Translations under genes and position numbers: made by a program
Notes under the pieces: generated by a model
Told to the model about the DNA's origin: nothing
Database searches by the model: none
The model's input: the letters and a program-made list of their open reading frames with translations, nothing else
Shown: piece by piece, positions 7,184-15,554 of the stretch
Layout of the letters: every line of letters begins with the position of its first letter
Position numbering within the stretch: position 1 is the first letter of the stretch
Assembly: GCF_001591165.1 (NCBI RefSeq)
Contig: NZ_BCUG01000038.1
Span: forward strand, 1-62,449
Reading direction: 5' to 3'
Source of the DNA: Thauera butanivorans NBRC 103042
GTDB taxonomy: Bacteria > Pseudomonadota > Gammaproteobacteria > Burkholderiales > Rhodocyclaceae
Length of the DNA: 62,449 nt

Positions 7184-7193
7184 GGTGGTCGCC

Positions 7194-8621
7194 ATGAGAA
7201 AGAAAATTGCTCTAGGTGGCTTGATGATGGTCGCCACAATGGTGCTGGCTGAACCTGCAATGGCGCAGGAGCTAAGTAGCAGCGGTGTTATGAATGATGT
7301 GCTCAAGCGTTTTCATGATGCTGCCGCAACATGGGGGCCAGCTATTGAGTCCGCTGCATCGCGTTTGTTCTGGACGCTGGTTGTGATTTCGATGGTCTGG
7401 ACATTCGGCATGATGGCTTTGCGCAAGGCCGACATTGGCGAGTTCTTCGCGGAGTTCGTTCGCTTCACGATCTTCACCGGCTTTTTCTGGTGGTTGCTGA
7501 CGAATGCGAACCAGGGCATGAATATCGCCGGTACGATTGTTCAGTCATTGCAAACTCTGGGCGCGCAGGCGGGGGGACTTTCCAATAGCAATCTTGGGCC
7601 CTCCAGCATCCTTGATCTTGGTTTCGAGTTATACAACCGCACAGTACAGGCCACCTCGGAGCTGGGATGGCGGCAGATGGCAACTGCTCTGGTCATGGAG
7701 CTAATGGCCCTGGCTGTTTTGTTTGTCCTGGCGTTGATTGCGGTCAACCTGTTGCTGTTGCTCGCATCAGCCTGGATTCTGTTGTATGCCGGTGTGTTCT
7801 TCCTTGGCTTTGGTGGAAGTCGTTGGACTTCCGACATGGCGATCAATTACTACAAGACCGTGCTGGGCCTGGCCGCACAGCTTATGGCAATGGTGCTTCT
7901 GGTTGCGATTGGCAAAGAGTTCATCAATCACTACTACACGCAAATCAGCGAGAACATGGCATCCCAGGAACTGGCCGTGATGTTGGTTATATCGGTCATC
8001 TTGCTTTTCTTGGTCAACAAAGTTCCGCCGATGATTTCTGGTCTTGTGTCTGGTGGTGGTATTGGCGCAGCCGGTGGAATTGGAAACTTCGGTGCGGGTG
8101 CGGCAGTTGGGGCGGCGGTGACGGCGGCCAGTATGGCAACTGGCGGCGCTGCCCTGGCAGGTAAAGCGGTTATGGGTGCCGCAGCCGGTGCAGCCGGAGG
8201 TGCAAGTGCACTCCAAGCGGCTTTTCAGAAAGCATCAGCGAGTATGGAAACCGGCGGTGACATGTCCAGCATGGGGTCAGTTGTCAGCAGTGGCGGAAAC
8301 GGTGGTGGTGAAGCGGGTACTGCTGGCAGTAGCCCATTCGCCCAAGCGGCTGGCTTTGGTGACAGCGGCAGTAGCTCAAGCGGTGGCGGCTTTGCCAAGG
8401 CCGCGAAGCTGGCCACAGGCACGGCCTCCGAGTTAGCCAAGGGTGTCGGCTCTCAAGTGAAGCAGGGATTCCAGGAGCGAGTGAGCGAAACCACAGGCGG
8501 AAAACTGGCTGCTTCGATACGCGAAAGCATGGAGCCGAAAGAAGCAAGCCAATCTGGCCAGTTCGAGGGCAATAGCTTGGGCGCCGATTCTGGCCCAGAT
8601 AGTAACGAAGTCAGGAGTTAG
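7194..8621 (+). CDS. trbL: P-type conjugative transfer membrane protein TrbL
   Basis: A 475-residue VirB6-like inner-membrane channel component. It has a signal-like N-terminus, several hydrophobic segments between about residues 60 and 285 (for example LVVISMVWTFGMMALRK and FVLALIAVNLLLLLASAW), then a Gly/Ala/Ser-rich C-terminal tail typical of TrbL. The ATG at 7194 (AGGTGG upstream) is chosen because it gives the signal segment; longer in-frame starts run into trbK. TrbJ, K and L alone cannot form a mating pore, so they may modify a helper plasmid's apparatus or exclude it. Confidence 0.9.
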   Translation: MRKKIALGGLMMVATMVLAEPAMAQELSSSGVMNDVLKRFHDAAATWGPAIESAASRLFWTLVVISMVWTFGMMALRKADIGEFFAEFVRFTIFTGFFWWLLTNANQGMNIAGTIVQSLQTLGAQAGGLSNSNLGPSSILDLGFELYNRTVQATSELGWRQMATALVMELMALAVLFVLALIAVNLLLLLASAWILLYAGVFFLGFGGSRWTSDMAINYYKTVLGLAAQLMAMVLLVAIGKEFINHYYTQISENMASQELAVMLVISVILLFLVNKVPPMISGLVSGGGIGAAGGIGNFGAGAAVGAAVTAASMATGGAALAGKAVMGAAAGAAGGASALQAAFQKASASMETGGDMSSMGSVVSSGGNGGGEAGTAGSSPFAQAAGFGDSGSSSSGGGFAKAAKLATGTASELAKGVGSQVKQGFQERVSETTGGKLAASIRESMEPKEASQSGQFEGNSLGADSGPDSNEVRS

Positions 8622-8625
8622 CACG

Positions 8626-8874
8626 ATGACGACATCAACATACATGGCCGCATTGGCGGCCCTGGATGAAGCGCCAAGGGAAGAAGTCAGCCAGGTATTT
8701 ATTTCGCCGCTGGGTGATCAATCGACCGAGGTCGATGCAGAGACAGAAACAGCCGCTTTTGTATCACGGCCAGACCCTATGAGAGAGAGCGAAACTAAGC
8801 CGATAAGTATTGAGGTTAATGGCGGCAGGAATGAGCGGTCAGCATTCGCGGAGGCGGCGGGGCTGTACCTGTAG
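8626..8874 (+). CDS. Small acidic hypothetical protein after trbL
   Basis: An 82-residue unrecognised protein beginning 4 bases after trbL, probably its operon partner. It is acidic and polar, with no membrane segment, signal or Cys. It ends just before a perfect hairpin. Confidence 0.5.
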   Translation: MTTSTYMAALAALDEAPREEVSQVFISPLGDQSTEVDAETETAAFVSRPDPMRESETKPISIEVNGGRNERSAFAEAAGLYL

Positions 8875-8879
8875 GCGCA

Positions 8880-8903
8880 CCGGGCTGGCCACAACCAGCC
8901 CGG
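8880..8903. repeat. 9-bp perfect hairpin
   Basis: CCGGGCTGG (8880-8888) pairs with CCAGCCCGG (8895-8903). No T-run follows, so it is more likely an attenuating or mRNA-stabilising structure between two genes than a full terminator. Confidence 0.5.
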
Positions 8904-8937
8904 CACTTTCAATCAACACCTACTGGAGAGGTGAATT

Positions 8938-9162
8938 ATGACAACACAACATATTATCGAACCAGGGCAAGCAGTGCATCAAGCAGCGGCTATTCTTTCT
9001 TCTTTGGAGTACATCAACCAAGCGGAAGCGCGGAGCCTTGGGCCATTGGCCGAAGCCGTCGCTAATGCTTTTATGGTGGTGTACTACCAAGCTGAAACGG
9101 GCCGGGCGACACAGGCTGATTTTCAAGAAGCAATGAACGCCTTGCGCCAAGCGTGCAGCTAA
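8938..9162 (+). CDS. Small hypothetical protein
   Basis: A 74-residue soluble, mostly helical protein with no recognised domain. A good ribosome site (GGAGAGGTG) precedes the ATG, and a clean intrinsic terminator follows the stop by 9 bases, which supports real expression. It is the last plus-strand gene of the trb side of the island. Confidence 0.6.
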   Translation: MTTQHIIEPGQAVHQAAAILSSLEYINQAEARSLGPLAEAVANAFMVVYYQAETGRATQADFQEAMNALRQACS

Positions 9163-9171
9163 TGACGAAAG

Positions 9172-9199
9172 GGCGGCCACTCGAACTGGCCGCCTTTTT
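9172..9199 (+). terminator. Intrinsic terminator between convergent genes
   Basis: GGCGGCCA (9172-9179) and TGGCCGCC (9187-9194) form an 8-bp stem followed by five T. It ends the trb-side transcript just before the convergent minus-strand genes. Confidence 0.85.
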
Positions 9200-9402
9200 C
9201 AATCTTCACTGTTTGGCCATTCCCGACCCACAGACGGCGCATCCATCCATTCGCGTTCCTCCGGCGGCAGCGGGTAAGCCCCGGATGCTTCCGCGTCGGC
9301 CAGTAGTTCGGCCAGTGTGTAGCGCACCCGACCAGTGGAAACGGCGCGGGCCGGGTCGGCCTTCTCATGCAGCCTGTTCTCTAGGTTCTTTGGGTCTGTC
9401 AT
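9199..9402 (-). CDS. Small protein resembling the C-terminal part of MazE/ChpS-type antitoxins
   Basis: A 67-residue protein whose second half (YTLAELLADAEAS...PPEEREWMDAPSVGREW) resembles antitoxin tails that bind MazF/ChpB toxins. The AbrB-like DNA-binding half is absent and no toxin gene follows. It starts in an ATGA overlap with a 30-codon frame upstream and lies at the end of the ars operon. It could be an antitoxin remnant or an unrelated small protein. Confidence 0.45.
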   Translation of the reverse strand: MTDPKNLENRLHEKADPARAVSTGRVRYTLAELLADAEASGAYPLPPEEREWMDAPSVGREWPNSED

Positions 9403-9491
9403 CGGGCGACCTCAGCAAGCATGGATACTAGGTGTTCCAGGTCAGTGATCGAATGCGCCAGGAAGCGGCCGGCGCGGCAATCTGCAATCAT
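9399..9491 (-). CDS. 30-residue open frame, probable remnant
   Basis: ATG at 9491 runs to a TGA overlapping the next start (ATGA), giving MIADCRAGRFLAHSITDLEH... It lies 25 bases after acr3. The coupling suggests it belongs to the same transcript as the antitoxin-like gene. No family is recognised; it may be the end of a larger deleted gene. Confidence 0.3.
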   Translation of the reverse strand: MIADCRAGRFLAHSITDLEHLVSMLAEVAR

Positions 9492-9516
9492 TTCCTCAGT
9501 TTTTTCCTACTCATGT

Positions 9517-10584
9517 TCAACCTCGTTCGTACCAGCTCTTCGAGCGATTCACCACGCGCACGACCAGCAGCATCACCGGCACTTCGACCAGGACGCCGAC
9601 CACGGTTGCCAATGCAGCGCCGGAGTGCAGACCGAACAAGCTGATGGCGGCCGCCACGGCCAGCTCGAAGAAGTTGCTGGCACCGATCAGGGCCGAAGGA
9701 CAGGCGACAGAGTGCTTTTCCCCCGCCCGCTTGTTCAGCCAGTAGGCTAACCCGGAATTGAAGAACACTTGAATCAAGATCGGCACGGCTAGCATGGCGA
9801 TCACTAACGGCTGCCGGATGATGGCCTCGCCCTGGAAGGCGAACAGTAGAACCAACGTCAGCAGCAGCGCGGCCATCGACCACGGCCCGATCTTCTGCAT
9901 GGCCCGTTCAAAGGCGGCCTGTCCTTGCTTGAGCAGATGCCGCCGCAAGAGCTGCGCCAGGATCACCGGCACGATGATGTAGAGCACGACCGAAATCAGC
10001 AGCGTGTCCCAAGGCACCGAGATCGAGGACATGCCCAGCAGCAGGCCGACGATGGGCGCGAAGGCCACGATCATGATGGCGTCGTTCAGAGCCACTTGCG
10101 AGAGCGTGAAAAGCGGGTCGCCGTTGGTAAGGCGGCTCCACACGAACACCATTGCCGTGCAGGGCGCGGCGGCCAGCAAGATCAAGCCCGCGATGTAGCT
10201 GTCCAGTTGATCGGCCGGCAGGAACGGAGCGAACACTTGTCGGATGAACAGCCACCCCAGCAGGGCCATCGAGAATGGCTTGACGGCCCAATTCACGAAC
10301 AGCGTGACGCCGATGCCGCGCCAATGCTCTTTGACCTGGTGCAGCGCCCCGAAGTCGATCTTGACCAGCATCGGGACGATCATTACCCAAATCAGCAGGC
10401 CCACCGGCAAATTGACCTGGGCCACTTCCATGCGGCCTATGGCCTGGAACACGTCAGGAAGGCCCTGGCCGAGCGCAACACCGGCGACGATGCACAGGGC
10501 CACCCACAGCGTCAGGTAACGCTCGAAGCCGCTCATCGGGGCCTGGCGCGGCTTCGCGGCGATGGCCTGTGCGCCGGCGCTCAT
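9517..10584 (-). CDS. acr3: ACR3-family arsenite efflux permease
   Basis: A 355-residue inner-membrane exporter with about ten hydrophobic segments. It carries the conserved Cys in LLAAAPCTAMVFVWS, which ACR3 proteins need for As(III) transport. The start overlaps the arsC stop by 4 bases (ATGA), and it is the last resistance gene of arsR-arsH-arsC-acr3. It expels the arsenite made by ArsC. Confidence 0.93.
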   Translation of the reverse strand: MSAGAQAIAAKPRQAPMSGFERYLTLWVALCIVAGVALGQGLPDVFQAIGRMEVAQVNLPVGLLIWVMIVPMLVKIDFGALHQVKEHWRGIGVTLFVNWAVKPFSMALLGWLFIRQVFAPFLPADQLDSYIAGLILLAAAPCTAMVFVWSRLTNGDPLFTLSQVALNDAIMIVAFAPIVGLLLGMSSISVPWDTLLISVVLYIIVPVILAQLLRRHLLKQGQAAFERAMQKIGPWSMAALLLTLVLLFAFQGEAIIRQPLVIAMLAVPILIQVFFNSGLAYWLNKRAGEKHSVACPSALIGASNFFELAVAAAISLFGLHSGAALATVVGVLVEVPVMLLVVRVVNRSKSWYERG

Positions 10585-11087
10585 GCTTCCTGCTCGGTCT
10601 TGCCGATGTTCGCCAGCTCGCGCTTGATGGCCGTCTGGTCAAGCATTTTGAGAGGCAGATTCACGAACAGGCGGACGCGGTTCATCATGTGCCGGAAGGT
10701 TTGTTCGAAGGCCCGGCGCTTCTCGGCGTCAGTGCCTTCGACGGCGGCCGGGTCTTCAAATCCCCAATGCGCCGAGATCGGCTGACCAGGCCACACCGGA
10801 CACATTTCGCCGGCGGCGTTGTCGCAGACGGTGATGATGAAGTCCATCTTCGGTGCGTCGGGCGTGGCGTACTCGTCCCAGCTCTTGCTGCGCAGATTCT
10901 CGGTCGGGTAATTCACCGACTCCACCTTTTCGACGGCGAAGGGATTGACCTTGCCGGTTGGGTGACTGCCGGCGCTGTAGGCGCGGAAGCGCCCTTGCCC
11001 CATCGTGTTGATGAGAGCTTCGGCCATGATGCTGCGCGCCGAATTGCCGGTGCAGAGGATGAGGACGTTATAGATTCTTTCGGTCAT
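10581..11087 (-). CDS. arsC: Thioredoxin-type arsenate reductase ArsC
   Basis: A 168-residue member of the low-molecular-weight phosphatase fold. The P-loop Cys is in [10 protein letters not shown] (residues 10-19) and the redox pair lies in [15 protein letters not shown]. It reduces arsenate to arsenite for export by Acr3. It overlaps both neighbours by ATGA, indicating tight translational coupling. Confidence 0.93.
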   Translation of the reverse strand: MTERIYNVLILCTGNSARSIMAEALINTMGQGRFRAYSAGSHPTGKVNPFAVEKVESVNYPTENLRSKSWDEYATPDAPKMDFIITVCDNAAGEMCPVWPGQPISAHWGFEDPAAVEGTDAEKRRAFEQTFRHMMNRVRLFVNLPLKMLDQTAIKRELANIGKTEQEA

Positions 11088-11851
11088 GATGTTTCGCTTT
11101 CTGGTAGTGGCTGGGGAGCAATGGCGATGGATGAAAGATCGGTGGCCTCGTCGATGACGTGGCCGGCCGCTTTCCGTTCGGAATAGCGGTCTGTCAGTGC
11201 TTCACGGTGCGGCCGTACCAGCGCCGTGAAGCGCACCAGTTCTTCCATCACATCGGCTATTCGGTCGTAGTACGGCGAGGGCTTCATGCGGCCCGCCGCG
11301 TCGAACTCTTGGAACGCTTTGGCGATACTCGACTGGTTCGGAATGGTGAACATTCGCATCCAGCGGCCGAGCAGACGCAAGGTGTTCACGGCGTTGAAGC
11401 TCTGCGAGCCGCCGGATACCTGCATCACGGCCAGGGTGCGGCCTTGGGTCGGCCGGATGCCGGCCATTTCAAGCGGCAGATGGTCAATCTGCGCCTTCAT
11501 GACACTGGTAATCTGACCGTGGCGTTCCGGGCTGCACCAGACTTGTCCCTCTGACCACTCGGACAGGGCGCGCAGCTCCTTGACGGCCGGGTGATCGTCG
11601 CTTTGCACTTGATCGGGCAACGGCAAATCGGACGGGTCGAAGATGCGTGTTTCTGCGCCAAAGAATTGCAGCAGCCGGGCCGCTTCCTCGACGGCCAGCC
11701 GTGAGAACGAGCGGGCGCGCAGCGAGCCATACAGCAGCAGGATACGCACCGGCGGGGCGTCGGGTGCCAGCCCGAGCGCCGGGCGCTCGATGGCAAAGGA
11801 TTTGTCCAAAGCGGGCAAAGAATCGGGGTCGGAAAGATGGCGAAGTCTCAT
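11084..11851 (-). CDS. arsH: ArsH, NADPH-dependent FMN flavoprotein
   Basis: A 255-residue flavodoxin-fold oxidoreductase with the FMN phosphate loop [10 protein letters not shown]. ArsH oxidises trivalent methylated and aromatic arsenicals and may reduce quinones. The ATG at 11851 is selected because it overlaps the arsR stop (ATGA); an in-frame ATG 14 codons upstream lies inside arsR. It is the second gene of the ars operon. Confidence 0.92.
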   Translation of the reverse strand: MRLRHLSDPDSLPALDKSFAIERPALGLAPDAPPVRILLLYGSLRARSFSRLAVEEAARLLQFFGAETRIFDPSDLPLPDQVQSDDHPAVKELRALSEWSEGQVWCSPERHGQITSVMKAQIDHLPLEMAGIRPTQGRTLAVMQVSGGSQSFNAVNTLRLLGRWMRMFTIPNQSSIAKAFQEFDAAGRMKPSPYYDRIADVMEELVRFTALVRPHREALTDRYSERKAAGHVIDEATDLSSIAIAPQPLPESETS

Positions 11852-12180
11852 GCCAACACCTTCCCGGCTTCCGTGGTGCAAGACAGGTTGCACACCTGGC
11901 CGCCGCAGCAGTTTTCCGTGAGAAAGGCCACCAGGTTAGTGGCCGTCGAAAAGTTCGCCTCGTAGATCACAAATCGGCCTTCTTGCCGCGACGTGACCAT
12001 GCCGGCGTGTGCCAGCTCTTTCAGGTGGAAGGATAGCGAAGACGGCGGGATGCCGGCCGCTTCGCTGATTTTTCCGGCGGCCATGCCGGCGGGGCCGGCC
12101 TGGACGAGAAGCCGGAACACCGCGAGGCGCGATTCTTGAGCGATGGCCGCCAGGGCGGCTACAGCATTTATCGTTTCCAT
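11848..12180 (-). CDS. arsR: ArsR-family arsenite-responsive repressor
   Basis: A 110-residue winged-helix repressor. The HTH is near residues 35-60 ([20 protein letters not shown]). Cys residues cluster at the C-terminus ([13 protein letters not shown]), as in ArsR proteins that bind As(III) through a C-terminal thiol group. It is first in the operon and should bind the AT-rich repeat just before its own start, releasing on arsenite. Confidence 0.92.
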   Translation of the reverse strand: METINAVAALAAIAQESRLAVFRLLVQAGPAGMAAGKISEAAGIPPSSLSFHLKELAHAGMVTSRQEGRFVIYEANFSTATNLVAFLTENCCGGQVCNLSCTTEAGKVLA

Positions 12181-12181
12181 G

Positions 12182-12204
12182 TTTCAATAATAGTCGAAAT
12201 ATGG
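12182..12204 (-). promoter_or_regulatory. Probable ArsR operator/promoter
   Basis: Immediately before arsR the minus strand reads ATATTTCGACTATTATTGAA, an AT-rich imperfect inverted repeat (TTTCGA...TTGAAA) of the kind ArsR proteins bind. The sequence is seen; binding is inferred from family and position. Confidence 0.5.
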
Positions 12205-12216
12205 AGTGTGCTCAAT

Positions 12217-12243
12217 AGCTCATTTAAGCTGTAAAAATGAGCT
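12217..12243. other. Candidate resolution (res) site
   Basis: AGCTCATTT (12217-12225) and AAATGAGCT (12235-12243) form a perfect 9-bp inverted repeat 85 bases before the serine recombinase, where resolvases usually have their crossover and accessory sites. Confidence 0.5.
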
Positions 12244-12327
12244 AGGCGCATTTAGATCGATATGTGATAAATTGGCCTGCCAGTTTAAGATGGGTGCATT
12301 TGAGTATGCCCAAAGGAGCCCGCAAGT

Positions 12328-13065
12328 ATGCGCAGGACGAAGCCAGTAGCCGCGCCGATGGTGGCGCGGGTCTATCTGCGCGTCAGCACCGACGCGCAGG
12401 ACTTGGAACGCCAAGAGGCGATCACTACGGCCGCGAAGGCCGCCGGCTACTACGTCGCCGGCATCTACCGTGAGAAGGCATCCGGCGCACGCGCCGACCG
12501 GCCTGAGCTGCTGCGCATGATCGGCGACCTACAGCCCGGCGAGGTGGTCATTGCCGAGAAGATCGACCGCATCAGCCGCCTACCTTTGCCCGAGGCCGAG
12601 CGCCTGGTGGCCTCGATACAGGCCAAAGGCGCACGCCTGGCCGTCCCTGGCGTGGTCGATCTATCCGACCTGGCGGCCGAGGCCCAGGGCGTCGCCAAGA
12701 TCGTGCTGGAAGCCGTGCAGATCATGCTTTTTCGCCTGGCCTTGCAGATGGCCCGCGACGACTACGAGGACAGGCGCGAACGCCAGCGCCAAGGCATTGA
12801 GTTGGCCCGCCAGGCCGGGCGGTACAAGGGCCGCCGTGCTGATCCGAAGCGCCGCGCCCAAGTTGTCGCGCTGCGCAAGTCCGGCTACAGCATCAACAAG
12901 ACCGCCGAGCTGGCCGGGTACAGTGCGGCCCAGGTGAAACGGATATGGGCCGAGGTCAGCCAGGCCGAAGCGAAGCAGCACGGCGCGTTCGTGGAGGACG
13001 CATTGACGGAAGCCGATGCCCTGGCCGCTGTCGGCCAGGATGAGCGCCAGGAGGAAAGGGCATGA
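12328..13065 (+). CDS. Serine recombinase (resolvase) of the island
   Basis: A 245-residue resolvase/invertase-family recombinase. The catalytic Ser is in RVYLRVSTDAQDLERQ, the helix E region follows, and a C-terminal helix-turn-helix (YSINKTAELAGYSAAQVKRI) is visible. It probably resolves multimers or cointegrates at the upstream repeat. It is divergent from the ars operon. I recall GIsul2 carrying a resolvase called resG here; identity was not checked. The next gene overlaps its stop by ATGA. Confidence 0.88.
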   Translation: MRRTKPVAAPMVARVYLRVSTDAQDLERQEAITTAAKAAGYYVAGIYREKASGARADRPELLRMIGDLQPGEVVIAEKIDRISRLPLPEAERLVASIQAKGARLAVPGVVDLSDLAAEAQGVAKIVLEAVQIMLFRLALQMARDDYEDRRERQRQGIELARQAGRYKGRRADPKRRAQVVALRKSGYSINKTAELAGYSAAQVKRIWAEVSQAEAKQHGAFVEDALTEADALAAVGQDERQEERA

Positions 13066-13286
13066 AGAAGCCGAACCAAGACGACGAGCCGTTTTTCATC
13101 ACCGAGGAGATTGCGGCCGAAATGATCGCCGGCGGCTATGAGTTCGAGCTGCCGCCCATTCCTTGCACCATCCGCCTACGCGACGTGCTGGAGCGCATGA
13201 CCGATGCTGAGCTAGCATTGCAGCCGGGCGAGATCGCCGACCAGGAGCGTGAACGCTGCCGGCGCAAGCCGTGTTCAACCTCATGA
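13062..13286 (+). CDS. Small acidic hypothetical protein coupled to the resolvase
   Basis: A 74-residue unrecognised protein (MKKPNQDDEPFFITEEIAAE...). It starts in a 4-base overlap with the resolvase stop and ends 6 bases before the internal attachment site. The last dozen residues may be out of register with the original protein, because the attachment site could have truncated it. Confidence 0.5.
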   Translation: MKKPNQDDEPFFITEEIAAEMIAGGYEFELPPIPCTIRLRDVLERMTDAELALQPGEIADQERERCRRKPCSTS

Positions 13287-13292
13287 TCTGGT

Positions 13293-13386
13293 CATGGTAT
13301 TTTTCATGGCACTGAGCCTGATAGTTCTTGCAAATTGTTGTCACTAAAGGGTTTTGTGTGCTTGTTTACAATCGAGTGGGAGTGAC
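13293..13386. other. Internal right attachment site (att2)
   Basis: CATGGTAT at 13293 and CATGGCAC at 13305 (12-bp period) are followed by 51 bases and CTTGTTTACAATCGAGTGGGAGTGA-type DNA. The core ACA is at 13368, and the core reads Thr-Ile-Glu-Trp-Glu-stop like the end of guaA. The same arms, the same 51-base gap and the same core recur at 16585-16678. It is a complete attR-like site in the middle of the island, directly before ISCR2. Confidence 0.8.
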
Positions 13387-15224
13387 GGGCACTGGCTGGC
13401 AATGTCTAGCAACGGCAGGCATTTCGGCTGAGGGTAAAAGAACTTTCCGCTAAGCGATAGACTGTATGTAAACACAGTATTGCAAGGACGCGGAACATGC
13501 CTCATGTGGCGGCCAGGACGGCCAGCCGGGATCGGGATACTGGTCGTTACCAGAGCCACCGACCCGAGCAAACCCTTCTCTATCAGATCGTTGACGAGTA
13601 TTACCCGGCATTCGCTGCGCTTATGGCAGAGCAGGGAAAGGAATTGCCGGGCTATGTGCAACGGGAATTTGAAGAATTTCTCCAATGCGGGCGGCTGGAG
13701 CATGGCTTTCTACGGGTTCGCTGCGAGTCTTGCCACGCCGAGCACCTGGTCGCTTTCAGCTGTAAGCGTCGCGGTTTCTGCCCGAGCTGTGGGGCGCGGC
13801 GGATGGCCGAAAGTGCCGCCTTGCTGGTTGATGAAGTACTGCCTGAACAACCCATGCGTCAGTGGGTGTTGAGCTTCCCGTTTCAGCTGCGTTTCCTGTT
13901 TGCCAGCCGGCCCGAGATCATGGGGTGGGTGCTGGGCATCGTTTACCGCGTCATTGCCACGCACCTGGTCAAGAAAGCGGGCCATACCCACCAAGTGGCC
14001 AAGACGGGCGCGGTCACCCTGATCCAGCGTTTTGGATCGGCGCTCAATCTGAATGTTCACTTCCACATGCTGTTTCTCGACGGTGTGTATGTCGAGCAAT
14101 CCCACGGCTCAGCGCGTTTCCGCTGGGTCAAGGCGCCGACCAGCCCAGAGCTCACCCAGCTGACGCACACCATCGCCCACCGGGTGGGTCGCTATCTGGA
14201 ACGGCAAGGCCTGCTGGAACGGGATGTCGAAAACAGCTATCTGGCCTCGGATGCGGTGGATGACGACCCGATGACACCCCTGCTGGGGCACTCGATCACT
14301 TACCGTATCGCTGTCGGTTCACAGGCGGGGCGAAAGGTGTTCACTTTGCAAACTCTGCCGACCAGTGGTGATCCGTTCGGTGACGGGATTGGCAAGGTAG
14401 CCGGGTCCAGCCTGCACGCCGGCGTGGCGGCCAGGGCCGATGAACGCAAGAAGCTCGAACGGCTGTGCCGGTACATCAGCCGCCCGGCGGTATCCGAGAA
14501 GCGGCTGTCGTTAACACGAGGCGGCAACGTGCGCTACCAGCTCAAGACGCCGTACCGGGACGGCACCACGCACGTCATTTTCGAACCATTGGATTTCATT
14601 GCAAGGCTGGCCGCCCTGGTACCGAAGCCCAGAGTCAACCTAACCCGCTTCCACGGGGTGTTCGCACCCAACAGTCGGCACCGGGCGTTGGTCACGCCGG
14701 CAAAACGGGGCAGGGGCAACAAGGTCAGGGTGGCTGATGAACCGGCAACACCAGCACAACGGCGAGCGTCGATGACATGGGCGCAACGGCTCAAGCGTGT
14801 TTTCAATATCGACATCGAGACCTGCAGCGGCTGCGGCGGCGCCATGAAAGTCATCGCCTGCATTGAAGACCCTATAGTGATCAAGCAGATCCTTGATCAC
14901 CTGAAGCACAAAGCCGAAACCAGCGGGACCAGGGCGTTACCCGAAAGCCGGGCGCCACCGGCTGAGCTGCTCCTGGGTCTGTTTGACTGACGAGCCTGAA
15001 GGCCAACGATACCAATCAAAATGCTGCGTTCACAGCGCCGCGGCAGGGATCCGCCGTGCTGGTTGTCGGAAAAGGAGCCGCTAGTGGGAAAGAGGAGGGT
15101 AAATTTTCAGCGTTGCTGGCTCCCCGTCAGCCGGATTGGGTTGCATCGCAGGGGTGTCGAAAGAGTCAACTGCGGTCCAAAGCTGTTGGACTTGGGTGAA
15201 AAGGGCGTTTATTCTTCCTATACG
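13386..15224 (+). mobile_element. ISCR2 (ISVsa3-type, IS91-like rolling-circle element)
   Basis: The element carries an IS91-type transposase. Its oriIS-side end is placed at about 15224, where TTCTTCCTATACG meets the glmM coding frame. The left (terIS) end is inferred to lie right after the att2 core, giving about 1.84 kb, in line with my memory of ISCR2. No terminal inverted repeats are expected. ISCR elements move neighbouring DNA by one-ended transposition, which explains the linked glmM fragment and sul2. Confidence 0.85.
13497..14990 (+). CDS. rcr2: ISCR2 rolling-circle transposase (IS91 family)
   Basis: A 497-residue Y1/IS91-type transposase. The N-terminal zinc-binding motif (CESCHAEHLVAFSCKRRGFC...C) and the HUH motif (LNVHFHMLFLDG) are present. 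A catalytic Tyr is likely within the region near CRYISRPAV, and the C-terminal tail carries C-S-G-C-G-G. Full length matches ISCR2/ISVsa3 transposase, so the element appears intact. The ATG follows AAGGACGCGG. Confidence 0.95.
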   Translation: MPHVAARTASRDRDTGRYQSHRPEQTLLYQIVDEYYPAFAALMAEQGKELPGYVQREFEEFLQCGRLEHGFLRVRCESCHAEHLVAFSCKRRGFCPSCGARRMAESAALLVDEVLPEQPMRQWVLSFPFQLRFLFASRPEIMGWVLGIVYRVIATHLVKKAGHTHQVAKTGAVTLIQRFGSALNLNVHFHMLFLDGVYVEQSHGSARFRWVKAPTSPELTQLTHTIAHRVGRYLERQGLLERDVENSYLASDAVDDDPMTPLLGHSITYRIAVGSQAGRKVFTLQTLPTSGDPFGDGIGKVAGSSLHAGVAARADERKKLERLCRYISRPAVSEKRLSLTRGGNVRYQLKTPYRDGTTHVIFEPLDFIARLAALVPKPRVNLTRFHGVFAPNSRHRALVTPAKRGRGNKVRVADEPATPAQRRASMTWAQRLKRVFNIDIETCSGCGGAMKVIACIEDPIVIKQILDHLKHKAETSGTRALPESRAPPAELLLGLFD

Positions 15225-15468
15225 TTGTCGGCAGCGGGCCAAAAAGGAATACGTCCATGCCCATCGAGGTGAAACCGGCTGTGAGCGCGGGTTCAAGCAT
15301 ATAGCCCGACAGGCGCGTATCCTTGCCGATCACGACACGATGGCGGTGGTCACCGCGACGAAAGACACGGCCAGCCGCCATGCCGACGCGCAAGGCGGTT
15401 TCCGCCGTCATCGCGCCTTCGTTGGCTTTGCCACGAATACCGTCTGTGCCGAAATATTTGCGCACCAT
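15166..15468 (-). pseudogene. glmM: Truncated glmM fused to the ISCR2 end
   Basis: Codons from 15468 down to about 15225 encode the first 81 residues of phosphoglucosamine mutase ([19 protein letters not shown]...[17 protein letters not shown]). The frame then runs into the ISCR2 end and stops at 15166. The catalytic phosphoserine loop is missing, so it is non-functional. It is the classic scar between sul2 and ISCR2, left when ISCR2 inserted into or recombined with glmM downstream of sul2. Confidence 0.92.
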
Positions 15469-15554
15469 AAGGTCGATTATCCTGTCGTCGGGTCGCCCTC
15501 AAAGGGGACATGCCTGCTGAACCGCGAATATAGAGAAATATCCCGAATGTGCAG

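Noticed and set aside
7068..7193. Upstream extension of trbL
   Set aside because: It overlaps trbK out of frame; the ATG at 7194 has a ribosome site and begins the signal-like segment.
8880..8903. Intrinsic terminator after the 82-residue gene
   Set aside because: Strong stem but no T-run; kept only as a hairpin.
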